Shown piece by piece: positions 23,976 through 34,063 of a stretch of 64,000 nt of DNA (position 1 is its first letter; each line of letters begins with the position of its first letter). Source of the stretch: Pseudomonadales bacterium (lineage in GTDB: Bacteria > Pseudomonadota > Gammaproteobacteria > Pseudomonadales > Azotimanducaceae). A model generated the notes under the pieces. It was not told the DNA's origin, did not search any database, and saw only the letters and a program-made list of their open reading frames with translations. The position numbers and the translations under genes were made by a program. The stretch is taken from the NCBI GenBank assembly GCA_019090615.1, contig JAHRVQ010000052.1, positions 1-64,000 of the forward strand, in the 5' to 3' direction.

Positions 23976-25127
23976 TTATGCAGTAGCTTCCTTCATTCGC
24001 CAGGATTTATTACCCGCTGGCAGGTTAAATAGCGCCGCAGTATTATCCCGAAAGATTCCCTGCTTCTGCTCCTCGGTTAGATGCGGTGTCTGTTCTTCTA
24101 TTAATTCCAGTGAACGCGGATAGGTTGAATCCGAATGCGGAAAGTCACTGGCCCAAAGGATATGCCGATAATCCATCATATACATAGAGTGGAAAGCCGT
24201 TACATCGTCCTGGAACGTGCCATAAACATTTTCCTTAACGTATTCACTGGGTAATTTGGACAACCCTTTAATAATCCCGCCTTCGGCATTGAGTTTGGCA
24301 GAATGATCCATTCGGGTCATATAGTGAGGAATCCAGCCTACATCACTTTCTGCTACCACCAGCTTAAGCTTTGGGTGCCGTTCAAAAACGCCACCATAAA
24401 CCATCAAACCCACAACATCCTGAATCGCTCTGACAATATTAAGGAAGCCATTCATATTATGCCCACGAATCTTGTTCTTAGCGCTCATACTGCCAGCCCG
24501 GCTGGTCAAAATATGGAAAGTGACGGGTAGCTCCAGGTCAGTAGCGCATTCCCACAGGGCATCGTAATCAGGATGATCGTAGTCTTCATGAACGGGGTCA
24601 CCCGGCATCATCATGCCAACCATACCCATCTTTTTGGCCATTTTAAAATCTTCAATGGCACTATCAACGCTCAGTACTGCCGTTTGGGCCAGGCCAAATA
24701 CTCGGTAAGGTTGTTCGCTGCACATACTTTCTAACCAGCGGTTATAAGCTCTCATGCAGGCATCTTTGTACAGCGGATCCTTATGCATGCATAAACCCAT
24801 ACCAATTGACGCGTAAATAATTTCTGCCGCCAGGCCATCCTGGTCCATACAGACAGCACGCGCATTGGCGTTATAACCTGCTTCACGAATATCCGAAAAA
24901 CGTATTGTTTTGGCCCGCGCCAGGCGGTCTTTGACGGTAAACCCGGCACCATCAACAAACCCAAGACCTACAGGTTTCATACCAGGGATAACAAAGGCTT
25001 CTGTGCCGTCTGGTTGTTCTTCTATCCGGGGCGCATCATCTCGATACTTGGGGTCAATAAAATCAGTATAACAATTGGGTGGTTCACAGACGTGACCGTC
25101 TGCAGAGATAATACCTTGTGGGATCAT
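23976..25127 (-). CDS. Amidohydrolase-2 family hydrolase (paralogue A)
   Basis: About 383 residues. The N-terminus MIPQGIISADGHVCEPPNC gives the D-G-H-x-x-E-P first metal motif; later come TFHILTSRAGS, ERHPKLKLVVAESDVGW and ILWASDFPHSDSTYP with the conserved aspartate. The family contains decarboxylases and hydrolases of ring-cleavage products. The ATG at 25127 is supported by AAAGGA upstream and by alignment with the paralogue at 34064, which starts with the same MIP-GIISADGH. The two proteins are highly similar throughout and flank the receptor pair in opposite orientations. Confidence 0.9.
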   Translation of the reverse strand: MIPQGIISADGHVCEPPNCYTDFIDPKYRDDAPRIEEQPDGTEAFVIPGMKPVGLGFVDGAGFTVKDRLARAKTIRFSDIREAGYNANARAVCMDQDGLAAEIIYASIGMGLCMHKDPLYKDACMRAYNRWLESMCSEQPYRVFGLAQTAVLSVDSAIEDFKMAKKMGMVGMMMPGDPVHEDYDHPDYDALWECATDLELPVTFHILTSRAGSMSAKNKIRGHNMNGFLNIVRAIQDVVGLMVYGGVFERHPKLKLVVAESDVGWIPHYMTRMDHSAKLNAEGGIIKGLSKLPSEYVKENVYGTFQDDVTAFHSMYMMDYRHILWASDFPHSDSTYPRSLELIEEQTPHLTEEQKQGIFRDNTAALFNLPAGNKSWRMKEATA

Positions 25128-25651
25128 AGTGAGTTCCTTTGTGGACACCTGCAAAAATCAGGCATTGGTTGAAATTAATCTGTTTGATGGGCACTTATTA
25201 CCAGGCTGTTTAAAAGTTCTCACTGCCTGGTGATAGTGGATATCTGCTTGTATATATAAGTGCTAATTAAAAATGCTCATTAATAAGTACTTGTTGGGCT
25301 TCATTCTTCACCCCGATTTACGGGATTGATACTGCGGAAGAGCTTTTAAGAAGGGGTATTTATTGCATATCGGCAGATAGTAAGCAAGTTTACATTATTA
25401 TCGCGTAAGTCATTAACCGCGACAAGGTTAGCCGAAATTGTGCTTGATTAGGCGCTATCAAAGGCCGCTAGAGTATGAAGAAAGTGAGGGTTTAGGCGGA
25501 GAAAATAACAGAAATTTGGCTAGACCTTTCAGCAATAAATACTGAAAGACCCAGCCAGTGCCCGATGACTCTGTGCAACTAATTGCAGTCAATAGGTGAC
25601 CTCAATTAGCGACAAAAACACTTATCATCAACGGGCCTTTGGACCATTTCT
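25128..25651. other. Intergenic region between paralogue A and receptor 1
   Basis: About 520 bases. The only visible structure is a 7-bp hairpin CTTTCAG / CTGAAAG at 25526-25548, about 100 bases after the receptor stop, without a T-run. The rest presumably holds the promoter of the amidohydrolase. Confidence 0.45.
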
Positions 25652-28504
25652 TTATAGACGTGTAGTCAAAGTCACACCCACCATGCGTGGTGGTGCAAAT
25701 AGCGTACTATAAGAATTTTGCTGAAACACAGAGTCAAAGACAATGGTTTTCACATGTCGGTCAGTCAAGTTTCGAGCCCAGACTTTTACATCCCAGCGGT
25801 CATCTGGCGCACGTATACCCAGCTGCAGGTTTACTATGGCTTCACCATCCACTTCCTTCTCTGCATCCAGATCAGAACCGGTATTATGACGACCACGATA
25901 ACCCACATTCAAGTTACCATAACCAATAAAGCTACCGATTTCCTGCTCTATAAAGAGTGAAGTACTACCTTGCCACCTGGGTGCATGAGTCAACTGTTGA
26001 CCTTCAATATTTTCCAGTGCCGCCCAGTCTTCCAGCTCACCGAACTGCCCGGTCAAAAACAGCTCTGCTTCAGAGGTATTTTTAATATTCAGATCATCGC
26101 CATATTTGGCATCGGCATAGGTCACGCCAAAGGTCCAGGTGATGTTGTCGCCTATCAACCAGGTGGTTTCAACCTCAACCCCTTTTGATATCACCTCAGC
26201 AACGTTGTTCACCAGAAAGCCATTACCCGTAAAGGTATTTAACTGGAAGTCCTCAAAGTCACTATAGAAAAAGGCCACATTGGCAATCAGGGTGCCATCC
26301 AGCAAGGTTGCTTTTACGCCTAATTCAAAGGCATCAACCAGCTCTGGATCAAAGCGATGGTCATCATCCAGGGCCGCACAACCAAGGTCTTTCAATGAAA
26401 GACCAGGTGCTGTTAGCCCACCTTGAACACCACAACCTGACGCCAAACCATTACCAATATTCAGCTCGTCCAGACCCATACTACCATCCGCCGCTGTTCT
26501 GGGGTCATTTAAAATAGCATCAGGAACCACTGAAAATACCGTATTCCTGGTTACTGTATCTTCTGACACAGGGCCCAGGAAATGCGGAACGCCCCCGGTG
26601 GATAAATAACTCACAAACGAATCAAACTCCACCGCCTGCTGATCAAGATTAAATCCGCCGGCTTTATAACCGCGCGATATACTACCGTATACATTAATAT
26701 CGTCAGTCAAGGCATAAGCAAGCTTAATCGTACCGGTCCACTCCTTCTCGGTTTCTTCATCAGTCCAGCTAGCATTATTACACAAAGCGCCATTTTCTAC
26801 CCTGGCGGTACAATGTGCCTCGTTATTAACATTCCTCAAAAGACCTTCAACCACAGAGGCTGGGTCATCCAGCGAACCAAAAGGCGCAACGCCATTAATC
26901 ACTGTAGTTGCCTCTTTAGTTTCATTTGAATAACGCGCACCTAAAGTCAGGGACCATTTATCATCTAAATGCCAGACATTATGGGTAAATACCGACCAGC
27001 CATCAGTATCTTGTGAATAGTCACCGCTATAACCATCGCCTTCAATAAAGTTTGGTCTTAATGTATCGTCTGTCAGGTAGGTACCGGTTGCAATATCAAA
27101 TGTGCCCAGGGATACGCCATTACCATCGTCTCGCCCTGCATTTGGCACCAGAAACAACGCCCCAGGCGACTGAGCAATGGCCTCGCTACCGCCTACAGCC
27201 GCAAGCGCACTTGGTATATCATTCAAAAGTAAGGGTAGCCCTCCGCCACCTACCAGCAACCGCGAAAGAAATTCTGGTCCCTGACTAGACAACCGAATAC
27301 CTTCATCGGTGGCTAACTTTTCAGTATAAAAATAAGCGCCGAATAGATAATCTGCATTTTCAGTTGAATAGCTGAGTTGAAATTCCTGCGAAAAGTTTTC
27401 AAAGGTCTCATTAGTAAACTGTGGCCGTAAAATATCTGCGCCACTAAAATCCGGGTCCTGACCGCGGAAAACTTCAAATTCACGATAAGACGTGATGGAG
27501 GTTAAACGCCAGTCTTCGTTAATTTCCCAGGTCGCTTCATTCTGAATGCCCCAGTCTTCAACTTCCTCGAAGGGTTTAAAGTTCACACTGACATCAAGCT
27601 CTTCATCAGGAAAATTCGCATTTTCTTCAGGTCGCCCAAGACGCCGCAGAAAATCATTCATAATTGCCCCGCTCGGCTCGCCGCCGTCTAATGTCCTTCT
27701 TGAGGTACCACTGAAGGTATTAAATTCGGTATTAACAAACTCAAAGCGGGCTGGACAGCAGTCCTCATTTTTATCTGAATAGTCAAAAATCATGCGGGTT
27801 TCAAAATTATCCAGCGGTGCCCACAGCAACTGACTTTTTATTGAATAACGGTCACGGCTGGCATATTCATCACCGGTAAAATTATCTTCGTAATAACCAT
27901 CCCGCTCCTGATAGGTGATTGCGGCGCGATAGGCCAGCTCGTCGCTTAACGGGCCGGTGGCAGAAGCAGCAACTTTGATCATACCGTAATCCCCTGCGCC
28001 CACAGCGGCCATATAGCCAGGTTCAAATTCAGGTTTTTTGGTGATGATATGCAAGGCCCCTGCGGAAGTATTTTTACCAAACAGGGTACCCTGAGGGCCA
28101 CGTAATATTTCGATCCGCTCGATATCTACCAGGTCATTAAATGCCTGCCCGGCACGACTCCGATAAACACCATCGATAAACGTACCCACGGCAGCTTCAA
28201 GGCCAGGGTTATTACCGGTTGTACCAATACCACGGATACGGATAGTACCGCCATTGGATTCACTATTGGATGAATAAACAGAAATGCTGGGTGAGACTTC
28301 CTGCAGACCATAAAGGTCCTGCACGCCTCGGTTTTCCAGGTCTTCGCCGACAAATGCGCTGATGGCAATGGGTACATCCTGGACAGATTCTTCGCGTTTG
28401 GTTGCGGTGACTACCACCTCTTCCATTCGCCTGCCTTCGGCAGTTGCTGGCAGCATCGCTGGCAGCAGGGTTGAACATAATATCAGTGTAGAAAGTCGCT
28501 TCAT
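25652..28504 (-). CDS. TonB-dependent receptor, tandem paralogue 1
   Basis: A 950-residue outer-membrane receptor with a signal peptide ending near TAEG. It has a TonB box of the MEEVVVTATKRE type, plug motifs TIRIRGIGTTG, VGTFIDGVYRSR and IERIEILRGPQGTLFGKNTSAGALHI, and a barrel ending in GVTLTTRL. Extracellular loops contain paired cysteines (for instance CCPARFEF and CTARVENGALC). An AGGGGAAA site precedes the ATG. It is closely similar over its full length to the next receptor; the loops near residues 270-300 and 400-490 differ most. Such receptors take up large or hydrophobic carbon compounds. The substrate is unknown. Confidence 0.93.
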   Translation of the reverse strand: MKRLSTLILCSTLLPAMLPATAEGRRMEEVVVTATKREESVQDVPIAISAFVGEDLENRGVQDLYGLQEVSPSISVYSSNSESNGGTIRIRGIGTTGNNPGLEAAVGTFIDGVYRSRAGQAFNDLVDIERIEILRGPQGTLFGKNTSAGALHIITKKPEFEPGYMAAVGAGDYGMIKVAASATGPLSDELAYRAAITYQERDGYYEDNFTGDEYASRDRYSIKSQLLWAPLDNFETRMIFDYSDKNEDCCPARFEFVNTEFNTFSGTSRRTLDGGEPSGAIMNDFLRRLGRPEENANFPDEELDVSVNFKPFEEVEDWGIQNEATWEINEDWRLTSITSYREFEVFRGQDPDFSGADILRPQFTNETFENFSQEFQLSYSTENADYLFGAYFYTEKLATDEGIRLSSQGPEFLSRLLVGGGGLPLLLNDIPSALAAVGGSEAIAQSPGALFLVPNAGRDDGNGVSLGTFDIATGTYLTDDTLRPNFIEGDGYSGDYSQDTDGWSVFTHNVWHLDDKWSLTLGARYSNETKEATTVINGVAPFGSLDDPASVVEGLLRNVNNEAHCTARVENGALCNNASWTDEETEKEWTGTIKLAYALTDDINVYGSISRGYKAGGFNLDQQAVEFDSFVSYLSTGGVPHFLGPVSEDTVTRNTVFSVVPDAILNDPRTAADGSMGLDELNIGNGLASGCGVQGGLTAPGLSLKDLGCAALDDDHRFDPELVDAFELGVKATLLDGTLIANVAFFYSDFEDFQLNTFTGNGFLVNNVAEVISKGVEVETTWLIGDNITWTFGVTYADAKYGDDLNIKNTSEAELFLTGQFGELEDWAALENIEGQQLTHAPRWQGSTSLFIEQEIGSFIGYGNLNVGYRGRHNTGSDLDAEKEVDGEAIVNLQLGIRAPDDRWDVKVWARNLTDRHVKTIVFDSVFQQNSYSTLFAPPRMVGVTLTTRL

Positions 28505-29295
28505 TTATTTCCCCTAAAAGAACAGTTATGAATTTTTTTTGGCTTTAAGCCTTTTTATTTTTTACCAACTTTTTATTACTAACTTACGCTGTGCGGTTAA
28601 ATCGATAGATATTCACCACCCAGCTTTCAACTGAACAACCAATGGCGTTGATTAACCCGGCTTGTTTACCGGTTTAATGTGCTCGCCAAATCAGTTTTTT
28701 TTATTATTACCTTCTCCTTATTTTTAGCCCCCTGAATTAAATTATCATCGAGCAATTACACAATACTGCCTGGTCCAACCCCTACACACTTCCAACAATA
28801 CCAGGCGATAACTAACATACTTTGCTACCGTTTGGCTTCTTTCTGCGTATCAAAAATAGAACAAAACACCCTTCCAACATTATGCGAAATATCAAGACAT
28901 CCGCACTGGTGATCCACAATGGATAGTTTTAAGGCATTATTCACCGATCAACACTGGCATGAATAATGGTGCATCACCGCATAATAATTTACTTGCCGAG
29001 CAACTATTTTACAGATTTAGCATCCCCGAACCGGCCTGACTAAATAACCACAAAATAATCCGCAATAAAAAGGACCTGCAGAAACAAAAAAAGGGAGGGA
29101 GTCAATCCAGAAGAGTCAATCCAGAAGAGACAAAATCAGAAAAGAGCAGAGCAAAATACTTAGGCAACAAAATGAAAATGGGCGATTACGGATAGCGAGG
29201 AATTGCTGCTATCTATAACCACCCAGTTTTTTTACTTTTCTTTTACCTGTTTTATTACTTTATTTATCTAATGTTTTATTAAGCCAACCATTCCA
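28505..29295. other. Intergenic region between the two paralogous receptors
   Basis: About 790 AT-rich bases with no gene. The first 50 bases upstream of receptor 1 (TTTCCCCT...AGTTATGAATT then a T-run on the plus strand) closely match those upstream of receptor 2 at 32137-32175, so the leader was duplicated together with the gene. A 14-bp exact duplication is listed separately. Confidence 0.6.
29101..29128. repeat. Two exact 14-bp tandem copies (GTCAATCCAGAAGA)
   Basis: Perfect direct duplication in the region between the two receptors, followed by a diverged partial third unit. Confidence 0.85.
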
Positions 29296-32136
29296 TTACA
29301 GATGGGTAGTCACCGTGACACCAACCATTCTTGGGGGCGCAAACAAGGTACTAAAACTACCTTGCTGGAATACCGAATCAAAAATAATCGTTTTCACATG
29401 GCGATCAGTGAGATTACGCGCCCACAACTTCACATCCCAACGATCATCCAGTGCGCGCATACCCACTTGCAGATTAACTATTGCCTCACCGGCTATTTCT
29501 TTTTCAGGATCAAGATCCGAGCCAGTATTATGTCTACCACGATAACCAACATTCAAGTTGCCATAGGCCATCATGCCAACGACTTCTTTCTCCATAAAGA
29601 GTGAAGTGCTACCTTGCCAACGAGGCGCATGAGTTAACTGCCGACCTTCAATATTTTCTAATGCCGCCCAGTCCTCCAGCGTGGCAAAATCCTGATCTAA
29701 AAATAATCCCGCTTCGCTGGTATTTTTCTTATTCAGATCATCACCATATTTGGCATCTGCATAGGTAACCCCAAAAGTCCAGACGATGCTGTCACCCAGA
29801 AACCAGGTGGTTTCTATCTCAATACCCTCCGAAATCACCTCAGCAACATTGTTCACCAAAAAGCCATTGCCGGTGAAGGTATTTAACTGAAAATCTTCAA
29901 AATCACTGTAAAACAGCGCGATATTTGCCGTCAGCCGGCCATCAAGCAGCTGCGCTTTTATGCCCAGCTCAAAAGCATCCACCAGCTCTGGATCAAACCG
30001 ATGGTCATCATCAATACTAGCGCAGGCAATTTCATTTAAACCTAACCCGGGCGCTGTAATACCACCGCGCGCACCACAACCAGATGCCATGCCTGTCGCT
30101 AATTCATCAAACCCATTTGAGCCATCTGCTTCAGTCCTCGGGTCATCAATAACAAACTGGGGCACAACAGGCGACGTAGTATTTGGATCATCACCAGGGT
30201 TTAAGGTACCCAGAAAATTAGGTACACCACCGGTTGCCAGAAAACTGCCAAAGGAATCAAATTCAACACTCTGCTGATCAAGGTTAAATCCACCAGCCTT
30301 ATAACCGCGAGAAAAGCTGGTGTAAATATTGATATCGTCAGTAATTGCAAAGGCCAGCTTAATAGTGCCAGTCCATTCCTTTTCTGTTTCCTCATCTTTC
30401 CAGCTAGCGTTATTACATAGCGAGCCCGACTCTACCCGCGCCGTACAATGCGCTTCATTATTACTATTGTTTAGCAGGCTCACCAGAATAGCGTCAGTAT
30501 CACTTACATCCACAGGGGTTGAACCGTTGATTGTAGTGGTAGCCTCTTTAGTCTCATTAGAATAACGAGCGCCTAACGTCAATGACCATTTATCATTAAT
30601 ATGCCAGACGTTATGGGTAAATACCGACCAGCCATCTGTATCCTGGGTATAGGCACCATCGTAACCGTCGCCTTCAACATAGTTAGGCCGCAACACATCA
30701 CCTGCCGCACCACTATCAATGTAGGTACCTGTTGCTAAATCAAAGCTGCCCAGGGACGAGCCATTGCCATCATCAAAACCTTTGGTGGGTATCAATAGCT
30801 GTACCCCAGGCAGCTGGGCCACGAAGTCACTACCACCAACAGCCGCAAGCGCGCCATCTACACTGGACAAAGATTCCGTCCCACCGATCAGACGACTAAG
30901 AAATTCCGCACCTTGCGAGGCCAGGCGAATACCTTCATTGGTCTCAATTTCTTCTGTATAAAAATACGCACCAAAAAGATAATCGACATTTTCAGTGGTA
31001 TAGGTGAACTGGAATTCCTGGGAAAAGTTCTCAAAGTTTTCATCGGTAAATTGTGGCCGCAGCAGGTCCGCACCGCTAAAGTCAATATCCTGACCGCGAA
31101 AAACCTCAAATTCTCGATAGGAACTAATAGCAACAAGACTTAAGTTTTCAGTGATTTGCCAGGTGGCTTCATTCTGAATACCCCAGTCTTGCACCTCTTC
31201 AAAGGGTCTAAAGTTAAGCCCAACCTCAAGCTCCTCGTCAGGAAAATTGGCATTTATTTCTGGTCGCCCAACTCTCTGGAGCAGATCATTTAAAATAAAA
31301 CCTGATGGTTGGCCATTATTTAGAACCCGCCTTGAAGTACCACTAACAGTATTCTGTGTAGTATTCGAAAATTCGAACCGTGCCGGACAGCAGTCCTCAT
31401 TTTTATCGGTATAGTCAACAATGAGTCTGGACTCAAAAGTATCAGTTGGCGCCCACAATAATTGCCCTTTAAGCGAGTAGCGATCACGGCCGTTATAGTC
31501 ATCTGAAGAAATATCATCTTCGTAGTAACCGTCGCGCTCCTGGTAGGTAATCGCCGCCCTATAAGCCACTTGATCAGTGATTGGCCCAGTGGCCGAGGCT
31601 GTGGCTTTCAGTAAACTAAAATCCCCGGCCGAAAACGACGCTGAATAACTCGGCTCGAACTCTGGTTTTTTGGTAATTACATGCAACGCTCCGGCTGAAG
31701 TATTTTTACCAAATAGCGTACCCTGAGGCCCGCGCAGGATCTCGATACGCTCAATATCCACCAGGTCATTAAAGGCCAAACCAGCACGGCTACGATAAAC
31801 CCCGTCGATAAAAGTGCCAACAGCCGCTTCGAGGCCCGGGTTATTACCTGTAGTACCAACACCACGGATTCGAATAGTACCGCCATTGGACTCACTATTA
31901 GATGAATAAACCGAGATACTGGGTGAAACCTCCTGCAATCCATAAAGGTCCTGAACACCTCTATTTTCAAGATCTTCACCGAGAAACGCGCTGATGGCAA
32001 TGGGAACATCCTGAACAGATTCCTCCCGTTTAGTGGCAGTAACAATGACCTCTTCCATACGCCGCGACTCGGCGGTCAATGGCACGGTCACTGGTATCAT
32101 GATTGAAAAACATATTAGTGTAGAAAGTCGCTTCAT
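29296..32136 (-). CDS. TonB-dependent receptor, tandem paralogue 2
   Basis: A 946-residue receptor nearly collinear with the 25652 protein. It shares MKRLSTLI at the N-terminus, the MEEVIVTATKRE box, identical plug stretches (for example GVQDLYGLQEVSPSISVY) and a GVTVTTHL end. Differences cluster in barrel loops (around residues 275-300, 410-480 and 640-680), which are the ligand-facing parts. The ATG has AAGGGGAAG upstream. Duplication followed by loop divergence suggests specialisation for related substrates, or a paired-receptor arrangement; both are inference. Downstream on the same strand lie the first receptor, paralogue A amidohydrolase and the hydratase-like gene. Confidence 0.93.
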   Translation of the reverse strand: MKRLSTLICFSIMIPVTVPLTAESRRMEEVIVTATKREESVQDVPIAISAFLGEDLENRGVQDLYGLQEVSPSISVYSSNSESNGGTIRIRGVGTTGNNPGLEAAVGTFIDGVYRSRAGLAFNDLVDIERIEILRGPQGTLFGKNTSAGALHVITKKPEFEPSYSASFSAGDFSLLKATASATGPITDQVAYRAAITYQERDGYYEDDISSDDYNGRDRYSLKGQLLWAPTDTFESRLIVDYTDKNEDCCPARFEFSNTTQNTVSGTSRRVLNNGQPSGFILNDLLQRVGRPEINANFPDEELEVGLNFRPFEEVQDWGIQNEATWQITENLSLVAISSYREFEVFRGQDIDFSGADLLRPQFTDENFENFSQEFQFTYTTENVDYLFGAYFYTEEIETNEGIRLASQGAEFLSRLIGGTESLSSVDGALAAVGGSDFVAQLPGVQLLIPTKGFDDGNGSSLGSFDLATGTYIDSGAAGDVLRPNYVEGDGYDGAYTQDTDGWSVFTHNVWHINDKWSLTLGARYSNETKEATTTINGSTPVDVSDTDAILVSLLNNSNNEAHCTARVESGSLCNNASWKDEETEKEWTGTIKLAFAITDDINIYTSFSRGYKAGGFNLDQQSVEFDSFGSFLATGGVPNFLGTLNPGDDPNTTSPVVPQFVIDDPRTEADGSNGFDELATGMASGCGARGGITAPGLGLNEIACASIDDDHRFDPELVDAFELGIKAQLLDGRLTANIALFYSDFEDFQLNTFTGNGFLVNNVAEVISEGIEIETTWFLGDSIVWTFGVTYADAKYGDDLNKKNTSEAGLFLDQDFATLEDWAALENIEGRQLTHAPRWQGSTSLFMEKEVVGMMAYGNLNVGYRGRHNTGSDLDPEKEIAGEAIVNLQVGMRALDDRWDVKLWARNLTDRHVKTIIFDSVFQQGSFSTLFAPPRMVGVTVTTHL

Positions 32137-32352
32137 TTTCTTCCCCTTTATAGGATAGTTATGAATATTTTTTTTGTTTTAAATCAACTTTCACCGATTT
32201 ACCCTGACACCCTTAAATGTCCGAGTAACACAATCAGCTTTTCTATATCTATCTATTTATCTATGTACCCCCTGTTTATATTGTTGTGAATTCAGCATTA
32301 ACTCTGTAGCTAGTTTTGAACTTCTTTGCCTGCTCACCTTTCGCCTTTTTTT

Positions 32353-32408
32353 CCTGGTAGGTGTTTTCCTGGTAGGTGTTTTCCTGGTAGGTGTTTTCCT
32401 GGTAGGTG
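32353..32408. repeat. Four 15-bp tandem copies (CCTGGTAGGTGTTTT)
   Basis: Four exact cores CCTGGTAGGTG separated by TTTT, the last followed by CTTTTTTT. They lie about 220 bases upstream of receptor 2. Confidence 0.9.
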
Positions 32409-32798
32409 CTTTTTTTGGCCCACTTCAATTAGCACGCCAAAACAACACCCGCCTTTATGCCAGAACATCACCAAAACTTATAAGATGAGTAGCGAGTGTA
32501 TGCCTGTTCAAAAACAGCGTCAACACTCATTTGAATGTTATTAAATAACAACAACCTATTTCACTCGCGCATGAAAAAATCAATATAGCCACAACCGAAT
32601 ACAATCAACACCACCGCTAATACCAGAGCATTAATTATAATTGCATACTGCATAAGCAAAAAAATAACCGCGACACGCATCAAAACCAGCACAATTTGCG
32701 CCATTTACTGCGATTAAACCGGTTACTAACGACAGATTATTGACGACATGCTATTGAACATACGGGCACTAACGACGAGCTGGAATAGATCCTGTCAT

Positions 32799-32828
32799 AA
32801 GGCAGGGACAAGGCAGGGACAAGGCAGG
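32799..32828. repeat. Nearly three 11-bp tandem copies (AAGGCAGGGAC)
   Basis: Two complete units and eight bases of a third, in the gap between receptor 2 and the Nudix gene. Confidence 0.85.
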
Positions 32829-33046
32829 TAGAGTAAAAAGGAAGGATCAGGAGGGGCAAACGATAACCATCAAGGACCATCAAAAACCACCAGGGAACCA
32901 GGAACAAGACACCAAGAGACAACAGCCGAAAAACCAACAACCGCCTCTCAAGACCCAACCCAGGCGGCGATCGCTCTGCCACTGATGGCCGACCCACTGA
33001 CAGGCGTTACGACTATCAGCTTTGGGCTACTTTAGCGATTTATGGC

Positions 33047-33736
33047 TTAATATTTTTCCACAGTATTTTCAAAAGTAAAATCATCACCTTGTATCACCAG
33101 GCGATGTCGGTCGCCAGCAATACTCGGATCCCAGGCTTCGTAGCCCGCATCGCCATGCCAGAGCACCGCTCGGCCGCCCGATTCAAGCTTACCAAAATGG
33201 GTCAGGTATCGCTTTGGCGGCGTGGACGAAAATCGCTCCAATAGCGCCTCGACCGAAGCGTAACGGCTCAAATAATACAACGTAACCCAGGTTGGAGCTA
33301 CCACTTTGATCTCGCCAGATTTTTGCTTATCTAGTGCTTGCTGGGGATTAATCCAACAATGATCGTGAATTTCCTCACCATCAATGCTTATCGCATCATC
33401 ACCGACAATCTTAGCGGCATAAAACCAGGTCCGAAAACGCTTCTGAGGAATAGGTGGCGGCGTCCAGTGCGCAAACCATACAAAGGTATCAGGATCTGTT
33501 TTGATACCGGTTTCCTCAACGGTTTCCCTCGCTGCCGCTATACGTGCGGCAACATCAATATCATCCCCGCCGTTATAATCCTCTTCTTCTATGCAACCCC
33601 CTGGAAACACCCACATGCCGCCAAAATCAATAGCTGCATTTTTACGCAGCATCAACACTTCAACGCGCCCCTCTCGCTCGCGTAAAAGCACAACTGTGGC
33701 GGCTGGAATGGGCTCTGATACTTCCGGTTTGGGCAT
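33047..33736 (-). CDS. Nudix hydrolase with extended Nudix box
   Basis: A 229-residue Nudix protein. The box starts at G46-G-C-I-E-E-E-D and ends in R70-E-T-V-E-E-T-G, which gives the REUxEExGU half intact but with about ten extra residues between the first glutamate and the R-E. Such an insertion occurs in NUDT7/NUDT19-like and some CoA-pyrophosphatase branches, so a CoA or nucleoside-diphosphate derivative is possible. The ATG at 33736 has CAGGAG nine bases upstream; the longer frame to 33895 reads through repeat DNA and is unlikely. It is divergent from the amidohydrolase at 34064. Confidence 0.85.
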   Translation of the reverse strand: MPKPEVSEPIPAATVVLLREREGRVEVLMLRKNAAIDFGGMWVFPGGCIEEEDYNGGDDIDVAARIAAARETVEETGIKTDPDTFVWFAHWTPPPIPQKRFRTWFYAAKIVGDDAISIDGEEIHDHCWINPQQALDKQKSGEIKVVAPTWVTLYYLSRYASVEALLERFSSTPPKRYLTHFGKLESGGRAVLWHGDAGYEAWDPSIAGDRHRLVIQGDDFTFENTVEKY

Positions 33737-33886
33737 TAGAATTAACTCCTGAGAAAAAATGTAAGCTTGCTTACTTTCTCCTATTGTGCAATAAATAGAA
33801 GCCATAGAAAAGAGGCTGACCGAGTTCCTAATACAGCAAACCATCACGCTAAAGCTCAAAACTGTTTTTAACTGTAGCGTTATTAT

Positions 33887-33944
33887 ATCTGTCATTAATA
33901 GCTAGATCTGTCATTAATAGTCGGCATTGTCTTTAATAGCTGGC
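33887..33944. repeat. Three imperfect 19-20 bp tandem copies in a divergent promoter region
   Basis: ATCTGTCATTAATAGCTAG-like units occupy 33887-33905, 33906-33925 and 33926-33944, between the divergent Nudix and amidohydrolase genes. The spacing of about two helical turns is compatible with stacked regulator sites but could equally be slippage. The rest of 33737-34063 shows only the two ribosome binding sites. Confidence 0.7.
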
Positions 33945-34063
33945 AGTGACATATCAAAGCAGCCATTTAATCAACAGGACCAAATTAAGCGGTGCTATTG
34001 CCCTGGATGACCCTGGACAACAGTACCGAACAGTTTCCATATAAGGTGAGAAGGAGCCAGATT

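Larger units (their letters stand above)
32137..33046. other. Gene-free region upstream of receptor 2
   Basis: About 900 bases without a credible gene, holding two tandem repeat blocks (32353-32408 and 32799-32828). A minus-strand frame at 32737-32997 reads through one of them and has no family resemblance. The first 40 bases are the receptor leader. Confidence 0.55.

Noticed and set aside
32737-32997. Minus-strand 86-codon frame rich in L, V and F
   Set aside because: It reads through the 11-bp repeat and matches no family; likely chance.
33737-33895. Longer N-terminus for the Nudix protein
   Set aside because: The extension reads through a tandem repeat, and a good ribosome binding site supports the ATG at 33736.
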